Source: an uncultured Eubacteriales bacterium (GTDB lineage Bacteria; Bacillota; Clostridia; Oscillospirales; Oscillospiraceae). From it: a stretch of DNA of 16,210 nt. Below, in pieces: positions 7,178-13,010 of the stretch (the first letter of the stretch is position 1; the number at the start of each line of letters is the position of its first letter). The DNA is taken from NCBI GenBank assembly GCA_905210385.1, contig CAJLWS010000012.1:1-16210 (forward strand), in the 5' to 3' direction. Position numbers and translations under genes: made by a program. The notes under the pieces were generated by a model. That model had not been told where the DNA came from and searched no databases. It saw only the letters and a list, made by a program, of their open reading frames with translations.

Positions 7178-8386
7178 TCAGGCCACCTGGTAGGTGCCGT
7201 TCTCCACCACGTACACGTCGAAGGCCTTATCGACCTCGCCGGTAGCGACCCAGGACAGATCGCCGGTCAGGCCGTCCACGGTGATCTCAGTCATCACGGG
7301 GATCACCGCCTCGCAGATCTCCTCAGCGGTCATGTCGGAGGTGCAACCGGCCGCCTGGAGTGCGGTGTACAGAGTGTAGACACAGTCATAGCCGTCGGCG
7401 GCAAACTGGGTGGGTATGGAGCCGTAGGCCTCCTGATAGGTGTCCACGAAGGTGGCGTTCTCCTCCAGATCGGCGGAGAATGGGGTGAGCAACAGCATGC
7501 CCTCGGCCAGGGAGGTGTCGAAGCCCTCCACGCCCAGGATACCGTCCATGCCGTCGCAGCCGAACAGGGTGAAGTCATAGCCCATGGCCGCGCCCTGGGT
7601 CAGGATGACGGAGGCGGGGGTGTAGTAGATGGGGGCGAAGATCAGATCGGCCCCGGCGTCCCGCGCCCCGGTGAGCTGCACGGTGAAGTCCGTCTGGCTG
7701 TCGTTGGTGAAGGTACCGGTGTAGACGATCTCGCCGCCCAGCTCGGCGTACTCGGCGGCAAAGGCCTCATAGATGCCGGTGGAGTAGGCGTCGGAGTTGT
7801 TGTAGATGACCGCCACGGTGGCATCGGGCCGATTCTCAGACAGGTAGGTGGCGGCGCTGATGCCCTGGTTTGGGTCGGTGAAGCAGATCTGGAAGAAGTT
7901 GTCCTTGCCGTCGATCACGTCCAGCGAGGAGGCGGAGGGAGTGACGGCAAACACCCGATCATTATAGGTTTCCGCGGCCACGGAGACGGCAGGGCCGGTG
8001 GTGACCGGGCCGATGAGCATCTGCATCCCGCCGTCCATCAGGTTGTTATATGCGTTCACCGCGGTTTCCGCGTCGCTCACGTCGTCCTGCTGGCTGAGTT
8101 CAAACTGGATGTCGCCGCCCATGGCGTTGATCTCGTTCACAGCGATCTGGGCGCCCTGATACGCGGACATGCCGTAGCTGGCGTTTTCTCCGGTCAGCGG
8201 GCCGATAAAGCCGATCTGGAAGGTGCCGCCGGCCTCGCCGGAGCCGCCCCCCCCGCTCTCCTCGCTGACGGGGTCGCTGCTGGTGCCTGCAGAGGAATTC
8301 CCAGCGTCATCGCCGCCGCATCCAGCCAAAAGCCCAAAGCACATGGCGCCGGCAAGCAGCAGCGCCGCAAGATTCTTCTTTTTCAT
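7178..8386 (-). CDS. livK: Branched-chain amino-acid ABC transporter substrate-binding lipoprotein (LivK/LivJ-like)
   Basis: 402 residues. A lipoprotein signal is plain: MKKK, a hydrophobic stretch, then lipobox LLAGC with Cys23 as the lipidated residue. A Ser/Gly/Glu-rich tether (24-54) follows, then a type I periplasmic-binding-protein fold of the Peripla_BP_6 class: FQIGFIGPLTGENASYG, VNEINAMGGDIQFELSQQDD, LIGPVTTGPAVSVA and AVTPSASSLD. AEYAELGGEIVYTGTF and QLTGARDAGADLIFAPIYYTP are the second-lobe landmarks. It is anchored on the outer face of the membrane and delivers substrate to LivHM. The SD AAGGAGG lies 7-8 bases before the ATG. First gene of the operon. The exact ligand (Leu/Ile/Val or another small molecule) cannot be fixed from sequence. 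Confidence 0.94.
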   Translation of the reverse strand: MKKKNLAALLLAGAMCFGLLAGCGGDDAGNSSAGTSSDPVSEESGGGGSGEAGGTFQIGFIGPLTGENASYGMSAYQGAQIAVNEINAMGGDIQFELSQQDDVSDAETAVNAYNNLMDGGMQMLIGPVTTGPAVSVAAETYNDRVFAVTPSASSLDVIDGKDNFFQICFTDPNQGISAATYLSENRPDATVAVIYNNSDAYSTGIYEAFAAEYAELGGEIVYTGTFTNDSQTDFTVQLTGARDAGADLIFAPIYYTPASVILTQGAAMGYDFTLFGCDGMDGILGVEGFDTSLAEGMLLLTPFSADLEENATFVDTYQEAYGSIPTQFAADGYDCVYTLYTALQAAGCTSDMTAEEICEAVIPVMTEITVDGLTGDLSWVATGEVDKAFDVYVVENGTYQVA

Positions 8387-8439
8387 ACTCTTTCCTCCTT
8401 ATATCCCAGGGAGAACCTGCCGGCTCCGCCTGCAAGATT

Positions 8440-8476
8440 GTTGACAATTATATGCCCCACACCGATATTTGTCAAC
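8440..8476 (-). promoter_or_regulatory. liv operon sigma-A promoter with overlapping inverted repeat
   Basis: Read on the - strand: -35 TTGACA (8475-8470), 17-bp spacer, -10 TATAAT (8452-8447), a full match to consensus. An 8-bp perfect inverted repeat, GTTGACAA (8440-8447) and TTGTCAAC (8469-8476), covers the -35 and the end of the -10, with 21 bp between arms. It could be an operator. The livK start codon is about 55 bases downstream of the -10 box. Confidence 0.85.
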
Positions 8477-8480
8477 CGTG

Positions 8481-8518
8481 AAAATATACAACGGCCGTCC
8501 GGGCTGGATGGCCGCTGT
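8481..8518 (-). terminator. Terminator of the SDR gene
   Basis: On the - strand ACAGCGGCCATCC (8518-8506) pairs with GGACGGCCGTTGT (8500-8488) around a 5-nt loop, with one mismatch and one wobble. ATATTTTC follows. It ends the SDR message just before the liv promoter begins at 8476. Confidence 0.8.
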
Positions 8519-8544
8519 AACCTATTATGACGGAAGCGCCCCCT

Positions 8545-9276
8545 TCAGACCACCAGGCCCCCATTGGGTGACACCACCTGCCCCGTCAGGAAGGACGCCT
8601 CCTCTGAGGCCAGAAAGGCAATGGTTCGCGCCACCTCCGCCGGCGTCCCGATCCTGCCAAGAGGCGTTTCTTCCGCCAATGCGGCCAGATCTTCCCCAGA
8701 GAGCTGGCCATTCATCTCCGTGCCGATCACTCCCGGTGCCACGCAGTTCACCCGGATATTCGATGGCCCAAGCTCCTTGGAAAGGGCCTTTGTGTAGGCG
8801 ATTACCGCACCTTTTGTAGCGGAATAGGCCACCTCGCAGGAGCCCCCCACCTGCCCCCACATGGAGGAAACGGTGACGATGCTCCCCGCTTTCCGGTGGA
8901 TCATGTGGGGAAGCACCGCTTGGCAGCAGTGGTGCACTCCGTCCACATTGACGGTGAAAAGCCGCCGCCAGCGTTCCTCGTCGATTTGACTGACTAATCC
9001 GGTCTCGGACACCCCGGCATTGCATACCAAAATGTCAAGTTGACAAAATTTTTCTAACACATTGTCAACCATTTCCTGGACCTGTCTCCGGTCCGCCACA
9101 TCCGCCCGCACTGCCAGAGCCGGGACACCCATCCCGGACAGCTCCCGAACCAGCGTCTCGGCCCGGTCCCGGCTGCTCAGGTAGTTCACCGCTACCCCCC
9201 ATCCCCGGCGTGCAAACTCCCGGGCTGCGGCGGCGCCAATCCCGCGGGAGGCGCCTGTAATCAGGGCATATTTCAT
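8545..9276 (-). CDS. Short-chain dehydrogenase/reductase (FabG-like SDR)
   Basis: A 243-residue classical SDR, the standard length. Cofactor motif TGASRGIG (7-14), ADV (58-60), a CNAG form of the NNAG motif (85-88), and catalytic residues Asn110, Ser138, Tyr151 and Lys155 (YSATK). PGVIGTEM (181-188) and the C-terminal FLTGQVVSPNGG are family landmarks. Likely an NAD(P)H-dependent ketone/alcohol oxidoreductase in the cytoplasm. FabG (3-oxoacyl-ACP reductase) is the closest general type, but no fatty-acid genes are near, so I give no symbol. ATG 9276 is chosen because AAGGAG precedes it by about 9 bases and the protein then begins right at the Rossmann strand. An in-frame ATG at 9336 would sit almost at the predicted transcript start. 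Monocistronic, with its own promoter and terminator. Confidence 0.9.
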   Translation of the reverse strand: MKYALITGASRGIGAAAAREFARRGWGVAVNYLSSRDRAETLVRELSGMGVPALAVRADVADRRQVQEMVDNVLEKFCQLDILVCNAGVSETGLVSQIDEERWRRLFTVNVDGVHHCCQAVLPHMIHRKAGSIVTVSSMWGQVGGSCEVAYSATKGAVIAYTKALSKELGPSNIRVNCVAPGVIGTEMNGQLSGEDLAALAEETPLGRIGTPAEVARTIAFLASEEASFLTGQVVSPNGGLVV

Positions 9277-9345
9277 CGGCCCGTTCTCCTTCCCGGCCGC
9301 CAGCTCTTCCAAGGAAGTACTGTCACGTCCATCCATATTGGACCC

Positions 9346-9374
9346 ATCTTATCACGAAAGAAAATACTTGACAA
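9346..9374 (-). promoter_or_regulatory. Promoter of the SDR gene
   Basis: On the - strand: -35 TTGTCA (9374-9369), 17-bp spacer, -10 TAAGAT (9351-9346). Transcription would start near 9339, giving a leader of about 60 bases before ATG 9276. The -35 box overlaps that of the opposing tRNA promoter by five bases. Confidence 0.65.
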
Positions 9375-9396
9375 GCGCAAGGCGGAACGCTATAAT
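9368..9396 (+). promoter_or_regulatory. tRNA-Val promoter
   Basis: -35 TTGACA (9368-9373), 17-bp spacer, -10 TATAAT (9391-9396): both hexamers and the spacing are at consensus. The tRNA 5' end is 19 bases beyond the -10 box, leaving a leader of about 12 bases for RNase P to remove. Confidence 0.92.
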
Positions 9397-9415
9397 AACA
9401 CTCGCCTATTCGTTT

Positions 9416-9492
9416 GGACGGTTAGCTCAGCTGGTATGAGCACCTGCTTGACGTGCAGGGGGTCACAGGTTCGAGTCCTGTACCGTCCACCA
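9416..9492 (+). tRNA. tRNA-Val, anticodon GAC
   Basis: Acceptor stem GGACGGT (9416-9422) pairs with ACCGTCC (9482-9488). The D-arm is GCTC...GAGC. The anticodon stem CCTGC/GCAGG encloses loop TTGACGT with anticodon GAC (reads GUC/GUU valine). The T-arm ACAGG-TTCGAGT-CCTGT is canonical. The discriminator A (9489) and the CCA end (9490-9492) are both encoded. It stands alone with its own promoter and terminator. Confidence 0.97.
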
Positions 9493-9540
9493 AAAGGAAG
9501 ACGCGCATACTATATAGCGCGTCTTCCTTTTTGACTTTTT
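9492..9540 (+). terminator. Terminator of tRNA-Val
   Basis: Bases 9492-9506 (AAAAGGAAGACGCGC) pair with 9517-9531 (GCGCGTCTTCCTTTT) over 15 bp around a 10-nt AT-rich loop. T5, GAC and T5 follow. The stem begins at the last base of the encoded CCA. Confidence 0.92.
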
Positions 9541-9824
9541 GCCTTCCCTCTGCGTTATTTCAATACTTTAAAAAGATCTTTGGGACCACATGGACACCAT
9601 TTCTCTTAGGTCTACACATGCGGCACAAAAGTGTTGTTCCATGCGCCAATCCTATCGTTTTTCACGCTGCTTCACCTAAATACAACTGCCTCCCAAGCCG
9701 CTGTTTGCATAAGAAACAGAGGCTTTCCCTCTCTTGTCCAGTTATTACGGCGGTACCACAGTTCTCCCCTCCCTTGTCGGGCCGCCCTAAAAAAACAATT
9801 CGCCAAGTTTTTTCCATTTTCCTA
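9541..9824. other. Intergenic stretch without a recognisable gene
   Basis: The stretch is lower in G+C than its flanks and lies between the tRNA terminator and the decarboxylase promoter. The short open frames here carry no good SD and no family resemblance, and two begin inside or near the tRNA. I see no RNA gene I can support. Confidence 0.6.
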
Positions 9825-9852
9825 TTGCAATATGCACGTCTTGTGTTATTAT
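9825..9852 (+). promoter_or_regulatory. Promoter of the decarboxylase operon
   Basis: -35 TTGCAA (9825-9830), 16-bp spacer, -10 TATTAT (9847-9852), lying in an AT-rich region. The expected start is near 9859, giving a leader of about 78 bases. A 7-bp inverted repeat, TTGTTGT (9863-9869) and ACAACAA (9879-9885), falls at the start of the transcript. Confidence 0.6.
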
Positions 9853-9936
9853 GAATTCGGAGTTGTTGTGCGCTTTTTACAACAATCGCATACTTCTCCA
9901 TCTCCTCTATTTTGCAACCGATGAAGGAGTGAGCCC

Positions 9937-11313
9937 ATGAAGATCCAAGTCACGGAAACCATGCTGCGGGACGCCAACCAGTCGCTGATTGCCACCCGAC
10001 TGCCCCTAAAGGAGTTTGAGCCCATTCTGAAGATCATGGATCAGGCGGGCTACGCCTCTCTGGAGTGCTGGGGCGGAGCCACCTTTGACTCCTGCCTGCG
10101 CTATCTGGACGAGGACCCCTGGGAACGGCTGCGCACGATTCGGCAGCATGTGAAGCACACCAAGCTACAGATGCTGCTGCGGGGACAGAACCTGTTGGGC
10201 TACAAACACTATCCCGATGATATCGTCCGGCGATTTGTCTCCAAGGCAGTGGAAAACGGCATCGATATCATCCGCACCTTTGACGCCCTTAACGACCCGC
10301 GCAGCATGGAGACGGCAGTAGATGCGGCCATCCGCGCCGGGGCCCACGTTCAGGGCGCCCTGTGTTACACCATCAGCCCCATCCACGATTTGGAGAGCTT
10401 CGTGAAGCTGGGAAAGAATCTGGAAAGCATGGGCTGCCACAGCGTGTGCATTAAGGACATGGCAGGCATCATGACGCCCAAGGTGGCCTTTGATCTGGTT
10501 TCCGCGCTGAAAGAAAGCATCCATCTCCCCATTGCAGTGCACACGCATAGCACTACTGGACTGGCCTCCATGACCTTACTCAAGGCTGCCGAGGCTGGGG
10601 CGGATATCATAGACTGCGCCATCTCCTGCTTCTCCGGCGGCACCTCCCAGCCCCCCACCGAGTCCATGCACTACGTCCTGAAAGAGATGGGGTTGGACAC
10701 CGGGCTGCGGGAAGACCTGCTGAAGCAGATCAACGACTACTTCAAGCCCATCCAAGCCAAAGCGTTGGAGTGTGGCCTGCTCAACCCCATTGTTATGACC
10801 ACTGAAACGGACGCTCTGACCTATCAGATTCCCGGTGGGATGCTATCCAACCTGGTGGCTCAGTTGAAGGCTCAAAATGCGCTGGAGCGCCTACCCGAGG
10901 TGTTGGAGGAAACCCCCCGGGTACGGGCAGACCTCGGCTACCCACCATTGGTCACTCCCTCCAGCCAGATGGTGGGGGTGCAGGCCGTGACCAACGTACT
11001 CACTGGCGCCAGGTACAAAATGGTCTCCAAAGAGATCAAAGCTTATCTTCGTGGGGAGTACGGCCGGGCTCCCGGCCCAGTGAACGAAGAGCTTCGCCGA
11101 AAGGTGCTGGGAGATGAGCCGGTGATCGGGGGTCGGTTTGCCGACACATTGAAGCCGGGATATGAGACGTGCAAGGCTGAGCTCGGGGATCTGGCCCGGT
11201 CGGAGGAGGATGTGCTCTCCTATGCCCTGTTTCCGGTGGTGGCAGAGGACTTCTTCAAAAAGCGCCTGGAGAAAGAGAGCCGCACGGTGACCTACTCCAT
11301 TCAGAAAGCGTGA
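9937..11313 (+). CDS. oadA: Oxaloacetate decarboxylase alpha / pyruvate carboxylase subunit B-type carboxyltransferase
   Basis: 458 residues. It carries the HMGL-like carboxyltransferase barrel followed by the PYC_OADA conserved region. Active-site signatures: TETMLRDANQSL (Asp12, Gln15), FDALND (115-120), VCIKDMAGIMTP with the metal-site Lys173 that is carbamylated in relatives, and the metal-binding HTHSTTG (His202, His204). SGGTSQPPTESM and QIPGGMLSNL (297-306) are also typical. The family moves carboxyl between oxaloacetate (or pyruvate) and biotin. Unlike the ~600-residue OadA of Klebsiella, it ends without a biotinyl domain; that part is encoded separately two genes downstream. SD AAGGAGTGA precedes the ATG by 4-5 bases. 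First gene of a three-gene operon; a soluble pyruvate-carboxylase or transcarboxylase role remains possible. Confidence 0.92.
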   Translation: MKIQVTETMLRDANQSLIATRLPLKEFEPILKIMDQAGYASLECWGGATFDSCLRYLDEDPWERLRTIRQHVKHTKLQMLLRGQNLLGYKHYPDDIVRRFVSKAVENGIDIIRTFDALNDPRSMETAVDAAIRAGAHVQGALCYTISPIHDLESFVKLGKNLESMGCHSVCIKDMAGIMTPKVAFDLVSALKESIHLPIAVHTHSTTGLASMTLLKAAEAGADIIDCAISCFSGGTSQPPTESMHYVLKEMGLDTGLREDLLKQINDYFKPIQAKALECGLLNPIVMTTETDALTYQIPGGMLSNLVAQLKAQNALERLPEVLEETPRVRADLGYPPLVTPSSQMVGVQAVTNVLTGARYKMVSKEIKAYLRGEYGRAPGPVNEELRRKVLGDEPVIGGRFADTLKPGYETCKAELGDLARSEEDVLSYALFPVVAEDFFKKRLEKESRTVTYSIQKA

Positions 11314-11324
11314 GGTGACGGGAT

Positions 11325-11687
11325 ATGTGGGACCAAACCATTGCAGAAACCCTGAACCTGTCCGAGCTGGGCATGGTGGTACTGCTGGCCCTTACCGTCG
11401 CCGTGCTGGCACTGCTGGCACAGCTTCTGTCCACCCGCCGGCAAAAACGGACCGCTCCTCCGGCTCCCCAGCCGGAGTCCACCCCTACGCCCCGGGCAGC
11501 GCCGACAGCGACCGCGCCTGAGTCTATCCCGGCACCTGCTCCTGTTGCCCCCCTGGGTCCAGTCTGTGTCCAATGCAAACTCATCCGCTGCGATGACCAG
11601 ACGGCTGCGATCATCATCGCTATCGTCGCGGATACCCTGGGAGACGCATTCATCGGAAAGCAGGTCACATCCATCAGACAGCTGTAA
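11325..11687 (+). CDS. OadG-like small membrane subunit of a sodium-pump decarboxylase
   Basis: 120 residues: a short N-terminal segment, one membrane helix (about 14-36, LGMVVLLALTVAVLALLAQLL), a basic stop-transfer patch (STRRQKR), and a Pro/Ala/Thr linker (45-78). A small C-terminal domain follows (CDDQTAAIIIAIVADTLGD...VTSIRQL). This plan matches OadG/MmdD-type gamma/delta subunits, which hold the carboxyltransferase and pump together at the membrane. The C-terminal Cys81 and Cys84 (CVQC) and Cys89 are not something I can tie to a known function. The SD GAGGTGA overlaps the oadA stop codon, so translation is coupled. The family call rests on architecture and context, as the sequence is poorly conserved. 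Confidence 0.75.
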   Translation: MWDQTIAETLNLSELGMVVLLALTVAVLALLAQLLSTRRQKRTAPPAPQPESTPTPRAAPTATAPESIPAPAPVAPLGPVCVQCKLIRCDDQTAAIIIAIVADTLGDAFIGKQVTSIRQL

Positions 11688-11705
11688 GGTTGGAGGAATT
11701 ATCCT

Positions 11706-12125
11706 ATGAAATACATCGTGACATTGAACGGGAAGCGTTACGAGGTGGAGGTAGAGGATGCTCAGGCCACCCTCCTGCAAGTGACCGACGCTCCCAACCC
11801 GGCGCAGCCTGCACCCACGCCTGCACCTGCACCGGAACCCACGCCTACACCCACACCGGCACCCACGCCTGCACCTGCACCCACATCCGCACTTTCTCAG
11901 CCTCAGGCCGCCGGCGAGGCGGTCAGGGCTCCTATGCCCGGCACCATCGTGTCAGTGAAGGTCTCTCAAGGGGAAGCCGTGGCCAAGGGTCAGGTCCTGG
12001 TCGTCCTGGAAGCCATGAAGATGGAGAATGAGATCTCCTCTCCCCGGGCCGGCACCGTAGCCCAAATCCTAGTCAGCCAGGGCTCCAGCGTGCAAACCGA
12101 CGCGACTCTGCTCATTCTGAGTTGA
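11706..12125 (+). CDS. Biotin carboxyl carrier subunit of the decarboxylase
   Basis: 139 residues. The N-terminal MKYIVTLNGKRYEVEVED strand pair is typical of OadA-C/MmdC/GcdC carriers. A Pro/Ala/Thr linker (29-65) follows, then a biotinyl-lipoyl domain (72-139) with EAMKMEN, where Lys105 is the biotinylation site. PMPGTIVSVKVSQGEAVAKG and SPRAGTVAQILVSQGSSV form the two half-barrels. It should carry carboxybiotin between the OadA-like carboxyltransferase and a beta-subunit pump. GGAGG lies 9 bases before the ATG. No beta-subunit gene follows: the next gene is hsp20 under its own promoter. Confidence 0.93.
   Translation: MKYIVTLNGKRYEVEVEDAQATLLQVTDAPNPAQPAPTPAPAPEPTPTPTPAPTPAPAPTSALSQPQAAGEAVRAPMPGTIVSVKVSQGEAVAKGQVLVVLEAMKMENEISSPRAGTVAQILVSQGSSVQTDATLLILS
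11811..11882 (+). repeat. Direct repeat inside the carrier's Pro-rich linker
   Basis: A 23-bp unit beginning GCACCCACGCCTGCACCTGC occurs at 11811-11833 and again, extended by one C, at 11859-11882. The offset is 48 bp (16 codons). Each copy encodes APTPAPAP (residues 36-43 and 52-59). The in-frame spacing means that copy-number change would lengthen or shorten the linker without a frameshift. Confidence 0.85.
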
Positions 12126-12127
12126 GC

Positions 12128-12156
12128 GGGCACGCCCACCGCCCCTGTTTTTTCCT
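12128..12156 (+). terminator. Possible weak terminator after the decarboxylase operon
   Basis: GGGC (12128-12131) can pair with GCCC (12141-12144), and T6 lies at 12148-12153, followed by CCTTTTC. The stem is short, so the call is tentative. No better terminator is seen before the hsp20 promoter. Confidence 0.4.
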
Positions 12157-12221
12157 TTTCTATTCCCCTTCCTCAGAGAAATCGAATATTTTGTGAACAA
12201 AGTTTACTTCTTTTGTGAACT

Positions 12222-12248
12222 TTAGCACTCTCCACTTGACAGTGCTAA
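12222..12248 (+). promoter_or_regulatory. CIRCE operator (HrcA binding site)
   Basis: TTAGCACTC (12222-12230), nine bases, CAGTGCTAA (12240-12248). The published CIRCE consensus is TTAGCACTC-N9-GAGTGCTAA; only the first base of the right arm differs. It overlaps the -35 box of the hsp20 promoter, as expected of a repressor site. Confidence 0.93.
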
Positions 12249-12263
12249 TTCTTGTGCTATACT
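12236..12263 (+). promoter_or_regulatory. hsp20 promoter
   Basis: -35 TTGACA (12236-12241), 16-bp spacer, -10 TATACT (12258-12263) with an extended -10 TGC just before it. The transcript would start near 12270. Its leader of about 75 bases contains a small hairpin, AGGAGC (12283-12288) with GCTCCT (12294-12299), which could hide the AGGAG-like sequence. The true SD is downstream. Confidence 0.85.
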
Positions 12264-12343
12264 GAAGATGTTCCAAGAGGAAAGGAGCAAAAGGCTCCTC
12301 CCCGCAGGGCATAAGATAAGTGTGTTGAATGGAGGTATGACTT

Positions 12344-12787
12344 ATGTTGCCCAGCATTTTCAGTGAAAACCTGTTCGATGATTTCTTTGATGATGACTTT
12401 ATGCGTTTCCCCGCCTGGGGTGGTCGCAATCCTCTATATGGCAAGCACGCCAAGAACCTGATGAAGACTGACGTGCGTGAGACCGAGAATACCTATGAGG
12501 TGGACATCGATCTGCCTGGCTTTAAGAAGGACGAGATCAAGGTCGACCTGAAGGATGGTTATCTCACCGTCAGCGCCGCCAAGGGATTGGACCGGGACAA
12601 GCAGGACAAGGATGGCAAGTATATCCGCCAGGAGCGGTATGCTGGCGCCTGTAGCCGCAGCTTCTACGTGGGTGACGTGGAATCCACTGACGTGTCCGCC
12701 AAGTATGAGGATGGCATTCTGAAGATCTCACTGCCTAAGCATGTGAAGAAGGAACTGCCCAGCAGCACCACCATTGCCATCAACTGA
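12344..12787 (+). CDS. hsp20: Hsp20 / alpha-crystallin family small heat-shock protein
   Basis: 147 residues, the usual bacterial size. The N-terminus is rich in Phe and Asp (LFDDFFDDDFMRFPAW). The alpha-crystallin domain spans about 40-135 (MKTDVRETENTYEVDIDLPG, FKKDEIKVDLKDGYLTVSA) and contains the hallmark AKYEDGILKISLP (119-131). The C-terminal IAI (144-146) is the I-x-I motif that docks into neighbouring subunits. It acts as an ATP-independent holdase for unfolding proteins in the cytoplasm. GGAGG (12331-12335) lies 8 bases before ATG. CIRCE control points to HrcA repression and heat induction. It is monocistronic, with a strong terminator after it. Confidence 0.95.
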   Translation: MLPSIFSENLFDDFFDDDFMRFPAWGGRNPLYGKHAKNLMKTDVRETENTYEVDIDLPGFKKDEIKVDLKDGYLTVSAAKGLDRDKQDKDGKYIRQERYAGACSRSFYVGDVESTDVSAKYEDGILKISLPKHVKKELPSSTTIAIN

Positions 12788-12843
12788 AAAAGGATCTGTT
12801 GAAGCATGTAGTCTTTTGGCCCCGGCCGAAAATTGATACGTGA

Positions 12844-12893
12844 AAAAGTTGCTAAGAACTGCCAACGCGGCGGTTTCTTAGCAACTTTTCTTT
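12844..12893. terminator. Terminator after hsp20, probably bidirectional
   Basis: GTTGCTAAG (12848-12856) pairs with CTTAGCAAC (12877-12885), and the inner AACTGCC pairs with GGCGGTT around the loop AACGC, with a single-base bulge. AAAA before and TTTTCTTT after the stem give T-runs on both strands. It can also end the convergent AlbA_2 gene, whose stop lies 118 bp away. A smaller hairpin (CCGGAG 12943-12948 with CTCCGG 12957-12962) lies between and has no T-run. Confidence 0.85.
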
Positions 12894-13010
12894 CACCTGT
12901 TTTTCAATTTGCGATTCGCCACAGACCCTTCCACATCCTGATCCGGAGCGGCTCCACTCCGGCATTCGGTTTGCTGGAGTAGGGCTGTCTTTCTTTGTCT
13001 ATTCTCAAAA

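Noticed and set aside
8441..8469. Possible + strand promoter (TTGACA, 17 bp, GATATT) overlapping the liv promoter
   Set aside because: The -10 is poor and no + strand gene follows; the match comes from the palindrome arm.
9741..9761. T-box-like motif on the - strand (GTGGTACCGCC)
   Set aside because: It differs from the T-box core after ACCGC. No specifier region or aminoacyl/amino-acid gene lies downstream, and the only - strand gene beyond has its own promoter.
9453..9924. Open frames of 97-133 codons after the tRNA
   Set aside because: One starts inside the tRNA and crosses its terminator; the others lack SDs and look like chance frames in a region of lower G+C.
12943..12962. 6-bp hairpin CCGGAG/CTCCGG downstream of the AlbA_2 gene
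   Set aside because: No T-run on either strand; the stronger bidirectional stem at 12844-12893 is the more likely terminator.
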